Part shown: one piece after another, positions 1-11,488 of the stretch
How the letters are laid out: the number at the start of each line of letters is the position of its first letter
How positions within the stretch are numbered: the stretch's first letter is position 1
From: Litoditis marina
Taxonomy: Eukaryota > Nematoda > Chromadorea > Rhabditida > Rhabditidae
Direction: 5' to 3'
DNA: 64,000 nucleotides
Assembly: GCA_964036275.1 (NCBI GenBank)
Contig: OZ038434.1
Location: 1 to 64,000, forward strand
The notes under the pieces: generated by a model
Databases searched by the model: none
Told to the model about the DNA's origin: nothing
What the model saw: the letters and a program-made list of their open reading frames with translations, nothing else
Translations under genes and position numbers: made by a program

Positions 1-58
1 GGGGGGGGGAGAGAGAAAGAGGGAGAGGGAGAGAGGGGCAGAAAGACAGAGGAGAGAT
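1..58. repeat. G run and GA-rich microsatellite
   Basis: The window opens with nine G followed by irregular GA-rich sequence. It is simple repeat with no coding content. Confidence 0.8.
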
Positions 59-431
59 TAATGAAAACATTAAAAAGTTGGGGTTTATGTTAATTAACTA
101 TTTATATAATGAACGCTTAACTTAAAATAGGTGAGAATCTTAAATACTGTCATTTGATGAAGTTAGTTATATTTAAAACAAGTGCAGTTCGTTTCGGCTC
201 TGATTCGCTACGAAACTACACTGGCTAGCGGTCGAGCCTCATCAGGAGAGCCCGCTAGCCATAAATTTGGAATATATATTGAATTATTTATTTCTACAAA
301 TTATCAAAAAGAAACGTTGTTAAAATTCAACTAAGAGTAGCTAATCTATTTTAATTAAATCTTACAGTTGTTATGTCCTATTTTAAAAGCTATCAGATTC
401 TATAAATGTAAAGCAAAAACTACGGTCGAAT

Positions 432-661
432 CAGAGAGACGGAGAGAGAGAATAAAGAGAAAGCGATAGAAATAAAGAGAGAAAATAGAGAGAGAGAAAA
501 GATAGAGAGAGAACGAGGGAAAGAGAGAGGGAGAGAGAGAGGAGAGAGAGAGGAGAGAGAGAATAAAGAGAAAGCGAAAGAAAGAAAGAGAGAAATAGAG
601 GGAGAGAGAAAGAGAGAGAAATAGAGAGAGAAAGAGGGAGAGAGAGAGGGAGAGAGAGAGG

Positions 662-695
<34 letters not shown>

Positions 696-905
696 TGAAA
701 GAGAAAGGGAGAGAGAGAGGGAGAGAGAGAGGGAGAGAGAGAGGGAGAGAGAGAATAAAGAGAAAGCGAAAGAAAGAAAGAGAGAAATAGAGGGAGAGAG
801 AGGGAGAGAGAGAGGGAGAGAGAGAGGGAGAGAGAGAGGGAGAGAGAGAGGGAGAGAGAGAGAGAGAGAGAGAGAGTGAAAGAGAGAGAATGAGAAAGGA
901 GGAGA
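432..905. repeat. GA/CT microsatellite
   Basis: About 470 bp of imperfect (GA)n with interspersed GAAA and GGGA units. Long Ser/Leu open frames on the minus strand are an artefact of the CT repeat. No gene is supported. Confidence 0.9.
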
Positions 906-3595
906 TAGGAGATTTAGAAAAAGAAGAGACAAACACACACAAGAGGACGCGCGAGAATCGCATCGCGTGTGAAATTCTATTCCTACATCAAATTGCAGTT
1001 CAAACAAAGCGGAACATTTAACTTTTCCGTGAGACATTTGAATGAAGACGTCACCAAAACAGTGCAAATCCAGTAAAACCCCAAACTTTTCTGGGTCCAA
1101 AACGGACTTTTCAATTCGAGTTTCTTTCGCTCAGATGTATTTCTCTTCAAAAAAGTTCCGGTCTAGTTTTTAGGTGAAATAACAATATTAATATATTATA
1201 ACTGTTATGAATCAGTGAAAAAACATACACATTGTCTAATGGTGAACAATGTTACGCAAAAACTTCGAAAAACATCAAAACCATTAATTTTCACGTTTTT
1301 ACACGGTTAGAAGTAAAATTCACGTGACTTTCACTCACGGCTCAGTAATCTGGCGTGTTTTCGATATTTCGTGCAGAAACGGCAATCGGACTACTATATC
1401 GGAACAGTGTGTATCAGTTATTAATCAATGGCATAACATTTGAGTGAAGCAGCGGAGCTGCTTTGATTTGCTACATAACTGGTCGCCCCTAGCTACAGCG
1501 AGAGCAAGAGGCATTCTGGCTATTTCATAACATACATACCAGCAGTGAAACATTGAACCGCGTTAGCAACAAATTACTTGAAAAGTGCTTACGTAAAAGG
1601 CATATGTATGAAAAGGGAATCATTACTAATGTTTCGTCACTATTTAAATCAGTATCCCATCTACTGCTAGTATTTAGTATTCTAGACATGTTTCTAGAGT
1701 TAAGAATTGACATAAAGCATGCTAGCTTCAAAAAGAATGAGTAGTACGTTCAATGCAATGAGGTAAAAAAGCGAAATAGATACATTTTCTTCCACAAAAA
1801 AAACAATTGGTGTAAAATGATTAAGTCGAAAAACCTGTGGCCATATTTTGTAAGCTCAATAAGCCGGGTAAGGTATTTTAGCAAAGTTCAAATAGTGTAC
1901 TACAAACTGATCACTAACTTGTTTTGATATTTGTCTATTTTGTATGTTAAACTAGGGAAACTGCGCCTTATTTTACTGTCAGATAATTGCTCAGTCACGT
2001 GCGTGAAACGAGTTGAATCCAGCAGAACTCAGAAACGTGCAATGAAAAAGTACACAATGCCTCATTACAATAATTACGTGACTACTTAATTTACTTATAA
2101 TATAGCAGAAATTATAGTAGTAACCTGAATTATAATTCGCTTTTTGAAATTTCGCTCAAATAGGAATACGGCCACTGGGGTTGGTGGATACTAGAATTGT
2201 GTGTTATACATCACACAAATGACGAATCGTTGTACACGATCAATTAATAACGGCACATGTTTTTATGGAGAAAATGAAGTATGATAAACATCAAACATTG
2301 GACATAGATTGTAGGATTAGGTGGTTAAATAGTAACAGAAAACCGTTTGAAGCCAGATTATAAAAGATTCTTAGTGGCACACCACATTATCTAACACGTG
2401 GGAACAAAAAATACGTCTTTTACGTGAGAAATACAACTAAATAACTGAGTAAAATTCAGAAGTCGCACGTCACACTATTTCTTACGTGAGAAAGAATACT
2501 TATGCGGAAAACGTGCGAAATGCAACTATTTAATCAACTAATATAATCATTACAATTACATCATAACAGCTAAAAGTAATGAGGACCATTAGAAGAGTAG
2601 TTAATCGAACTATCACGTGAATGGTATTAGCGAAACAGAAAACACGCACTTTGTTACTGAATTTGAAACTCCCGTGAGATTTTACATGTATCTTTCCAAA
2701 AAGTATCCTTCTAACCAATAGCTTAGAACATACAAACATAATATTCAAAACAAAGTTGGAAATTGTCGACGAGAGAATTTTATCGTCTCACGGGTCATGG
2801 GCCTTACTAATCAATCAAACAACAAGTTTTAAAGAACAGACGTCAAAGTACGATTCAACAATTTCTCGATTTAATTTCTCGATTTCTTTCGAACAATTTA
2901 AACATGTAGAATGATCATTATTCAAACTCATTATCATCACATTATTCACTAGAGGTCGCAATGTACGTATATGATGTTCATGGCCATTTTATTCACTACT
3001 AGGAAAATTTGTGGAAAGCATTATTTAATACCGCAGTTCACGACGTGTAATTACTTTTTGTTGTTGTTGTTGTCTTGCCGTGTTTTTTTTCCTGCTGCAA
3101 ATCGTAATTGCCCAACCCCCCTCCTCCCTCCTTTTTTAGCAATTAGTCTGTTTTCAATTTCTTCCAACGAGCCAAAACAACTTTGACTCATTGTCTAAGT
3201 TCGGGCGGCATTTCACGTCATTCTCGCTCTATTTAGTTGTAAAACACGAGAAATAGAGAGAATAGCAAAAAGGAAGAGAAGAGAGAAAGAGAAAGAGAAA
3301 GAGAGACAGCGGGAGAGAGGGCCAGAACCATTACTCAATTATACATTTGGAATTCCCACTAACAAAGATTGTTTCTAAGTTGTTGTTGTATTCAGCTGTG
3401 TCTTGCTGTTAAGTCTCAAGACTTTGATCTATTTCTCATTTTCGAACTCGTATCCCAAAAATATACACATTTTCCAACTTTCATTTACAAGTTTTTTGGT
3501 TTCGCACGAACAACTCCTTCTTACCATTGAATAGAAATGGAGTGGTGAATGAAAAAGGCTCGGGATTCGATTGGAGAAGAGATAAAAAGTACGCT
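906..3595. other. Non-coding AT-rich stretch
   Basis: I see no exon with convincing coding character here. Short open frames are below about 70 codons and lack recognisable motifs. The only structured item is the inverted-orientation short repeat at 1970-2096. A GA-rich patch lies at about 3240-3320. Confidence 0.6.
1970..2096 (-). repeat. Short CACGTG-rich repeat, copy 1 (minus)
   Basis: Reverse-complement copy of the ~120-bp family found at 4113, 5101, 6840 and 9997. Shared landmarks are GTCACGT near one end, a GCACTTTGTCATTGCACG-like core, GAGTTCTGCTG, and CACGTGACTGNGCAATTGAC near the other end. The ends are partly complementary, suggesting a miniature inverted-repeat element. No coding capacity. 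Confidence 0.6.
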
Positions 3596-3786
3596 TTTGG
3601 GGAGTGCCAAATTTATAGAAGTTTGGCGCTCGCCGGAATCGAACCTGCGAGCACAATATTGATAGCTGCGCGTTAACCACTACGCTACGACAGCTCACTT
3701 GCGCTCAGATTTCGAATCAAACACATGTGTTTGTACACAGCGCAAACTGAGATATACAGTACCTCCCCCTTTCCGCTGGCGACGAC
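3596..3786 (-). repeat. tRNA-derived SINE, copy 1 (minus)
   Basis: Read on the minus strand it carries an A-box-like TAGCGTAGTGG and a perfect B box GGTTCGATTCC (3635-3645 in reverse), the internal pol III promoter of tRNA genes. A ~60-bp head (GTCGCCAGCGGAAAG, then ACTGTATATCTCA and GCTGTGTAC) is shared with the copies at 7974 and 9777. No tRNA cloverleaf closes, so this is a SINE rather than a functional tRNA. Confidence 0.65.
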
Positions 3787-4112
3787 TATATAGCTACAGG
3801 AAAACCGCGATTAAATAGAAGGATGAAATAGAAGGATAGTAATGTTAAAAAGAAACAGAATGCAGATTCTTGTTCGTTTATTCTGCTGTGTATCAGTTAA
3901 TCAGGCGGGCAACTACTATATGTCACTTAGAGTCTCTGTCTCGGCCTGCGATTCCTATTGGCAAAACTCGAAAACAAGAAGACGTTCGAGCGCATATAAT
4001 AAAATATTCAGCGAGCTTCTTGGGAAGGAGAGAAAGTAATTGATAACTGGAAAATAGGCGGAGAATCGCAAATGAACGCTGCAAAAGAAGTTGCTGTTTA
4101 CTATACTATGAG

Positions 4113-4232
4113 GTAATTGAACTGTCACGTAGAGTTGACATTCTAATGAGAAATCGTGCACTTTGTCATTTCACGTTCCTGAGTTCTGCTGTGTTTAACA
4201 TGTTTCACGTGACTGTGCAATTGACTAACAGT
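4113..4232 (+). repeat. Short CACGTG-rich repeat, copy 2
   Basis: Direct-orientation member of the family described at 1970-2096; contains CACGTGACTGTGCAATTGAC at its right end. Confidence 0.65.
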
Positions 4233-5100
4233 ATAGGATATATGTAAATTGACGAAAACACAACAAAATAAGTAGTAGATGTAGGAAACAGCTAATAACA
4301 AATCAGAAGATTGTTTTACTTTTTTAAACCCAATTTACTTTTATTCATTTTGATCTAGTAGAGTATACCTGAGCGAACGACACAAATATATTCGGTTCAA
4401 ATAAATAACATAATCGATGTTTGTCATTTGTCATTAATATTACTTGTCACTAGTAAAGTGGTATTTTCTTTTGTGGCGTTACGTCTTTCAAACTATAAAA
4501 GAACTTTCTACAAAAAGAAAATGGTTATCTGAATGACTACTCAACAAATTTTCTAGCTTTATCACATACTAAATATCATGAAGGAGAGTTAACTCCTAAA
4601 GTAACCTTCAGTTTCGATGAAAGTTTGATTATTTTTGGTTGTGTACATTGAACGCGGAAGCAGTTTTTGTATGCAAAAGCTGCAAGAGAAGCCATATTTA
4701 GCAGTCACTTGCGTTAACTCATTTCTCTGCAGAGCAGTTTGCCATCTTGGCGTTCATGCCAAATTACTAATCCTTTGGTTAGTAGACATTCAGATAACCA
4801 TTGAAGCTGCTGTGTAAAGATCAAAAATCATCAATATAACTTTTTTACATAGCATGAAATGAGATCACAGTATGCCTCAGTGTTTTTGTGACAACTACTC
4901 ACATCAAGCGCGCTAATGAAACTTTATAGAATGGATATAGCTATCAAACTTCCCCTAATGAAGCCATTTTTAAAGAACATTCATTATTTGAAGAAATTTT
5001 TTTAATGATTTTTTAGAGTTTGAGGGCAAAAAAAACGACTTTCACAGGTTGAAGTCTCGCCTTTGAAGTTTTGACAAAATACTTCGGAGCGTTGTACAAG
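4233..5100. other. No recognisable feature
   Basis: AT-rich spacer with no gene, RNA or repeat that I can support. Confidence 0.5.
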
Positions 5101-5221
5101 AAGTCAATTGAATGGTCACGTAAAGTTTGCATTCTAACGAGGCATCGTGCACTTTGTCATTGCACGTTTCTGAGTTCTGCTGTGCTCAACACCTTTCACG
5201 TGACTGTGCAATTAATTGGCA
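5101..5221 (+). repeat. Short CACGTG-rich repeat, copy 3
   Basis: Same family and orientation as the copy at 4113, with GGTCACGTAAAGT at the left end and CACGTGACTGTGCAATT at the right. Confidence 0.65.
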
Positions 5222-6382
5222 TTATGAGTGAATGTAACGAGGAGAAACCTCGAAACGTGTGTTCTTTACTACAAAACACGAAAATACGAAAACAAACTAA
5301 AAAAAACACGAATAACGAGATTTTACAGAATCTGTAGCTGATTCTTTGAAACGTTCGACATATACTAAATGATCACGTTTAACGTGAAACAATGAAAGTA
5401 AAGCATTTTGTAGGTTTTCCACGTTTTTTGAAAATTTCACGTGAGTCTAACGTGAAATGTTAGTTGGAAACATAAGAGTGAAAGCACAAGTTCCGTTACC
5501 GGATGTGTAACTTATATCTTGTGCTACATGTACAACAGGTGTAATTTAATGTATATTATGTGTGCCTTGTTTTGCAGGGGAAATAAACCCCGCCCCTTCA
5601 ACCACGCCCCCTCGGCTGCAAGCGCTGCACGGAAAGATCGATTCATTTTCTGCAACCTAGGCAGAAGGCCTCTCGAGACTGAATAAACACGAAAAATAGA
5701 GAGAATGGAAAAAAGAGAGAGAAAAAGAGAGAAGAGAAAGACAGACAAAGTGGGGCAAAATCATCCCTAGCATTCTTACATTATAAGTTCGAACTTTCTA
5801 CAGACAAAAATTTAAAGCAAACTTTAAATTTGTCGAAAATATCTGCAAAAACTTCTTGTAAAACGAGCAAAATTGCGGAAATCCCTAATTATGTTATTCT
5901 GTTGAACTACCCGGAGTTTCGTAGTTGTATTACGAGACGTGGTAATGTTTCAGTAGATTTGAAACTACTAACTGTGCCTATTACGAATTCCCTTTTACAT
6001 TCAGCGTACATCAATACTGAGGTTGTTTCTATGAAGTAATTTGTAATTGTTTGAAATTCTGTAAATTAAACGTTTTGAAAATTCGTTTCAGTTTCTGATA
6101 TTGGCATTGGTAGAGCGGAATCATGAGAAGAACCAATGTGAGCATTGTTTTCTCGAATATATAGCGCGGTTAAAACATTGAGGCGAGCAGAACACACTCG
6201 AAACAAATTAATTTCAAGTCCGCGTTTTCTTAGTATTTCCTGCGCAAAACTCGCCGCAATGGTTCGAAACCACTCTAAATTGCTATAAATTTAGAGACTA
6301 TACTACATACCACAAATTGTTGACTTTTCTACACTTTCAATGCCCAGTAAATAGGAGTTTCTGCATACGTTTCAACTCCGTT

Positions 6383-6779
6383 ATAGTGCTCACATTTCCC
6401 AACTGGACTTGTTGGCAGCGTGCCAGAAACTTTGGAAGACTGTTATTTAGAGAAAATCATATATTTTCCAGAGAGTTTCCTTGAGTACGAATTGTAACGA
6501 AGGAGAAGAACCCTTCACATAAATTTCTATCGTTTTGAAGTTTTTGAACATTTTCAAAAACTGCTCAGAACGATTGGCGCCAATTTTCTTCGATTGGCCA
6601 GCTACAAAAGAGAGAGAGTGTGCAGGTCAATGAGGCCGCAGACATCTGGGTCTCTCTGATCTGCACACTCTCTAGCTCAGCCAATAAAAAAATGGCTGGC
6701 TGATTGGATGGGAATTGTCTGAGGCCTTGAAATTTTCTTGGCAAGCTGCCCAAGACCAGTTGGGAAATGTGCGAACTAT
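6383..6779. mobile_element. ~400-bp element with terminal inverted repeats
   Basis: The ends are inverted copies of about 40 bp: ATAGTGCTCACATTTCCC then AACTGG on the left, and the complement of ATAGTTCGCACATTTCCC then AACTGG on the right. A second internal inverted pair (GAGAGTGTGCAG near 6613 against CTGCACACTCTC near 6670) makes the element fold on itself. It encodes no protein and looks like a MITE. I could not find a clear target duplication. Confidence 0.6.
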
Positions 6780-6839
6780 GGCTATTCAAAAAACCAGTGC
6801 TGAATCGATTCATGTCTTTATTGACAACTTATTATACTT

Positions 6840-6965
6840 GAAGTGAAATGAATAGTCACGTAAAATTAGTATTCTAATGAGGCATCGTGCACTTTGTCAT
6901 TGCACGGTCCTGAGTTCTGCTGTGCTCAACATGTTTCACGTGACTGTGCAATTGACTAATAGTAT
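6840..6965 (+). repeat. Short CACGTG-rich repeat, copy 4
   Basis: Same family; includes TCACGTAAAAT at the left, a CATCGTGCACTTTGTCATTG core, and CACGTGACTGTGCAATTGAC at the right. Confidence 0.65.
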
Positions 6966-7973
6966 ACATGCAATTAGACAAATAGATGTGGTAACGCGTA
7001 GACTGCACTTTTATGCATTGTTCCTCGAGAGATGTCGAAAACTGTAGTTTGATCGAAATCACACAGCAGAAGTCAAACTGACTGGCATCAATTTATACTA
7101 CGAAACAATTTTTCATAGTTTTATTGTGAACACGTAGCATTGTGAAAAAAATCGTTGTGCCAAGATTTTTCTAAATATGTGGTCACAATACAACTCAGTG
7201 TCTCAAGACCGCTATATATTCGGTAACCATCGCCTCAGCTAGTAGATCCAATGACAAACGTTCAAAATTCTAGCTAATGGAAAAATGAACGCACTTGGGT
7301 AACCGACTTTTGGTTCAGGTTATCTACTGGTTGTAGCCAAAAAAGTAATCAAAAACGGTGAGATTACCACAACCCTCTTTATTTTTTTCAAATTTTCCGA
7401 ACTAATATTATCATTCTTGTTCTAAGGTGCCTCTTTTTTCGTGCATTTTCTAGAGCGACCTTATATTAAGCTATTGAGACATTCTAATCATGAGAGAGCA
7501 TGTCTCCTGCAAGCGAATGCAAAGCCGTAGCTAATATCTGAATTATTTAGGATATGGGCTTCTCGAACGTGCAAAAGTAATTGGAGATGTTCGTCATATG
7601 TTTATTTCTGTGCAAAATCGAAAAAAGTTGGATACTTTTACTACTTGGATCAACTTATCACATTTTTTGTTAGAATGCCTTTGTCTTTTGGTACTGTTTG
7701 ATTATATAGAAAGTGTGAAACACATGGAATTTTTTCGTATATTCCGGCAATAATGGTTTGGAACCATCAAACTTTTAAACATCAAACATCAAAGTTCACG
7801 TGAAATTACACGTATCCATCAAGACTATTTTCTTCAAAGTACCAAAATGTGACGAAATCTCAATTTCCCTTCAATTTTTCTGCCAGACAGGCTTCGTTCG
7901 GTTTGTTTTGGAAATGGGCTGCGAACTGAAATTCGAGCCGCTGACCAACATTAAACTACATGCGAAATGACGT
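6966..7973. other. No recognisable feature
   Basis: About 1 kb of AT-rich sequence without coding exons or repeats that I recognise. Confidence 0.5.
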
Positions 7974-8160
7974 AGTCGTCGCCAACGGAAAGGCCGGAGG
8001 GTACTGTATATCTCACTTTTCGCTGTGTACGCACACATTTCTCCGATTCTAAAACATGCCGGCTATGTACTCTATTAGCGTAGAGGTTAGCGCTCTGCTG
8101 CAAATATTTTGCTCGCAGGTTCGATTCCGGTAAGAGACAGAAAAGTTTGAAATTTGGCAT
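7974..8160 (+). repeat. tRNA-derived SINE, copy 2
   Basis: The head GTCGCCAACGGAAAG and ACTGTATATCTCAC is followed by an A-box-like TAGCGTAGAGG (8075-8085) and a perfect B box GGTTCGATTCC (8118-8128), then a tail ending AATTTGGCA. Closely related to the copies at 3596 and 9777. Confidence 0.7.
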
Positions 8161-8195
8161 CCACTATATGCTGAGCAATTTCTAGCTCTATTCTG

Positions 8196-8542
8196 GAATG
8201 TGGCGGGGTTCACAATTTGTCCTGCGTCTCCTCAAACACATGCTATTTCTAAACCCTCTCATCTGGTCGGGAAACAAGTTTCGGTGCGAAGAAATAGTAG
8301 GCGAACCGAGAGACGCAGAATGCGAGGAATGTGCCGGGATATTTGAACATATTGTACTCTCGCGAGTCGTTTCTAGGTCATGAAATTCGATAATTGTCTG
8401 GCTCCAGAGAATATAATACTCATCCTGCGTCTCTTTGCTTCACGCACTATTTCGCGACACTCGCACCTCGGCGGGTTAAGAGAGCAGAGAAATAGCGTGT
8501 GTTTGAGGAGACGCAGGACAAGTTCTGGAACCCGCAACATTC
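8196..8542. mobile_element. Foldback element, ~55-bp inverted ends
   Basis: The left arm 8196-8250 (starting GAATGTGGCGGGGTTC, then CCTGCGTCTCCTCAAACAC) matches the complement of 8488-8542 with few mismatches. The same CTGCGTCTCCTCAAACAC module recurs in the foldback at 11317, so both belong to one repeat family. No protein is encoded. Confidence 0.65.
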
Positions 8543-8750
8543 AAGAAACAGGTTGAAATAAAACTGCCGGTGTGTTTATGAATATGGTTCGGGATGGAGA
8601 TCACTTGAACGTTTCATAAGTTTTGAGGGATATATCTCTATATCATTCTTGGAGGGGATTTGACGTTTGCAGATTCTCATATCATCTAATGGAAGGGGAG
8701 AATAATCTCGCCTTGTGAACTATTGCACTTGTGAACTCTTTCTCTCCAAC

Positions 8751-8888
8751 CCTTTCTCTCTTTCTCTCTCTTCTCTCTCTCTATTTCTCTCTCACTCTCA
8801 CTCTCTCTCTCTTTCTCTCTCTCTATCTCTCTCTCTATCTTCCTTTGTCTTTCTCTCTGTCTCTCTCTTCTCTCTCTCTCTTCTCCCT
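8751..8888. repeat. CT microsatellite
   Basis: About 140 bp of interrupted (CT)n with TTTC and TATC variants. Confidence 0.85.
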
Positions 8889-9776
8889 GCAAGTGTGATG
8901 ATATGCGAGGTTAGATGTATATCTCTCATAGCGATATATATCATCTTCCCGAAACATGCAACACCACCAGCCAGATAAAGGGAAAGAGGGATGCCCACCT
9001 TTCATATATAGTTAACGTGAGACATTGGAGTGAAGTAGTTAGTCATGTTTTCCGAGTATTGTATGTAGGTATTGTAAGTTTTTTACAGCATATAGTTTCT
9101 TCTACTCTGTGTTCATGTTCTGAATACAGTGTTAAAAGAAAAAAAAAGTTAAGCTATGATAGAATTTATGAGTAAAACATTTAAAGAACAGAAAGTTACA
9201 ATAATGGTTTTACATTATGTGTTTAAAATGTATCAAGTGTAATATATTAGGTATTTAAAATGAGGAATGTGTTACATTTAGTTATAAATAGAAAAAAACT
9301 TTTAAAGATAATCAATTTATGTTGGTATATCATACTGTAGTTTCTATGTTTTAAGTTTTGCGGACCGCGCTTAGTATTTTAGTTCAGGACGCAAAGTAGA
9401 AGATTTAGAGAAGGTAGGATTTAGAAGATTATATTAGCGTGTACCATCCATCAGAGTTATAAGATATTGTTGCCACATTTGACCGCGTGAAATCGGTGTT
9501 TCGAATGTTCACAATCGCTTTTGCGAAACATTTATTGTAACAGAAAAGTAACAGAAAAGTTGAAGTTCCTAGTTTTTTTACGGCTAAACTCTGTTTGTTT
9601 TGCTTTTCAAATTACTATACAATAGTTGGTTCATATTTTCTCAACTCTGAACGTCAAAACATTGAGCTCAAACAACCGTGCATACTCATACTACTATTTT
9701 GTTATAATTTTTATTAATGCTATATTGTACGTGAACGGAACGAATTCGAACTTATGGCTGCAAAAACGATAAATAT
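8889..9776. other. No recognisable feature
   Basis: AT-rich spacer. A GCCACATTTGACCGCGTG motif near 9473 recurs within the diverged repeat zone further right, suggesting an old relic of the same unit. Confidence 0.45.
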
Positions 9777-9975
9777 AGTTGTCGCCAACGGAAAGGTGGG
9801 AGGGTACTGTATATCTCTCTTTCCGCTGTGTACGCACACATGTCTTCGATGTCAAAGCAACCCCATTAATTTCTTTTATAGCGCAGTGGCTTTGCTCGCC
9901 CTCGCGCCCTACTACGAATCTTTTGCCCACAGGTTCGATTCCAGCGAGAGACGGAAACTTATAAATTTGGCACTC
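9777..9975 (+). repeat. tRNA-derived SINE, copy 3
   Basis: Same head as the copy at 7974, then an A-box-like TAGCGCAGTGG (9879-9889) and a perfect B box GGTTCGATTCC (9932-9942), ending AATTTGGCACTCA. The spacer between boxes is longer than in the other copies. Confidence 0.65.
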
Positions 9976-9996
9976 ATTATAAACAACGGCGTATAC

Positions 9997-10120
9997 TAGA
10001 AGTCAACTAAGTAGTCACTAAAGTGATCATTCTAATAAGGAATCGTGCACTTTGTCTGTACACGTTTCTGAGTCACGTGATAACGTGTATCACGTGACTG
10101 TCCGTTCGACTGACAGTATG
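9997..10120 (+). repeat. Short CACGTG-rich repeat, copy 5
   Basis: Diverged member of the family, starting 22 bp after the SINE. It has three CACGTG-like palindromes within 60 bp. Confidence 0.55.
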
Positions 10121-11316
10121 TTGAACATCGACCTATACGCAGTTGAGCTCCTACAATATGAGGTTGAAACCTTCAGTCAACTTAAACTCGTTTTGTGCAC
10201 TCTTCTGAAGCACATTTTGATTCACATTCTAGTTGCATGTTCAATGCTCCACGGGATTGCCTTATATCGCGTTAATGGGATTTTTACTTTGTTCGAATTC
10301 TAACAAGCGAAAGGCGAGGATATATTGCCTTCCATTGTACCACAGTCTTTCTATAGATATTGAAGCACATTCGGACGCGTTAAAGCTCATTACTTATCAA
10401 TGATTCCGAATCAATGAAGAATAAATTAGAGGAAACTTGAATAAAAAACGACAGAGAAAGCGATACCAACCAGTTCATTTCAAAATTAGTATGTGCATAT
10501 AGTATTAGAAGTAAATGTTATGCATCCATATAGAACTTTCCTCAAAGATAGCCGTTGCACATTCATCTCTGCTTGAATTCCTAACAAACTTAGACTCAAT
10601 TTTCAAACGAGTAGTTTGAGTGTGCATTATGAAATGAAAACGTTACTAATGCGTTTGAGTTTTACTCGTACCTAACAAAAAAAGTGTGATTGATCAATTA
10701 GTTCTTAGCTGATAGATTCATGCAAATGGGAACAGTACTTCGCACTACCAACGAAGGGTCTTCTGTTCCAAGTGTTTATGATTTAAGTTGTTTAATATTT
10801 CTCGACCACTTATCGAGAAATGAACACATTATTTTTCATTTTATCGCATTTTATTGATCAATTACTTCCTGTTGTGTGGCTCTCTTTATATAATAACTGT
10901 CGCACGTTCAAACGCACTTGAATCCTGATCCCCAATTCTAAATCAATAATTATAATTATAAATATGGAATATGAAACAGCGTCGAAGGTCGAGAGAAGAC
11001 AAGATACTATTGTGATCTTATTTTCTTTTCTATTCATTTTTTACTTCATTCGTGTATTGAAGATGTACCAATTTATATTGTAAAGCTTGCTTCATATAGA
11101 AGCTGTCGCACATTCAAACGCGCTTGGGTTGGCAAAGTCTTTCAACTATGTACAACCAGCTCAAAAAGAGTATACGATTTTCTTCGTTTGTCCAAACATA
11201 GGAACCAACTGTTGTTTTTATTTCGTTCATCAACCTGTCCATTTCTGAATTTGATAAAAACTCGTAAAGAGTTTGAGTAGAAGTGAGATAACTAGCAGAT
11301 ATTTTCTATTCATCCT

Positions 11317-11488
11317 GAGTACGTATGCTAGAAGATCCCGGCACCTTCATCCCATCCTGCGTCTCCTCAAACACACGCTATTTCTCTGCTCTCACATCCC
11401 GCCGGGATGTAAGAGACGAGAAACAGTGAGGCAGAGCGAGAGACGCAGGATGGGATGAAGGTGCCGGGATCTTCTAGCATACGTACTC
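11317..11488. mobile_element. Perfect foldback hairpin, 49-bp arms
   Basis: Arms 11317-11365 and 11440-11488 are perfect reverse complements, separated by a 74-bp loop that is itself partly palindromic. The arms contain the TCCTGCGTCTC module shared with the 8196 foldback. The perfect match suggests recent origin or gene conversion. Confidence 0.75.

Noticed and set aside
400..1100. Long minus-strand Ser/Leu-rich frames
   Set aside because: They are translations of a GA/CT microsatellite in all frames.
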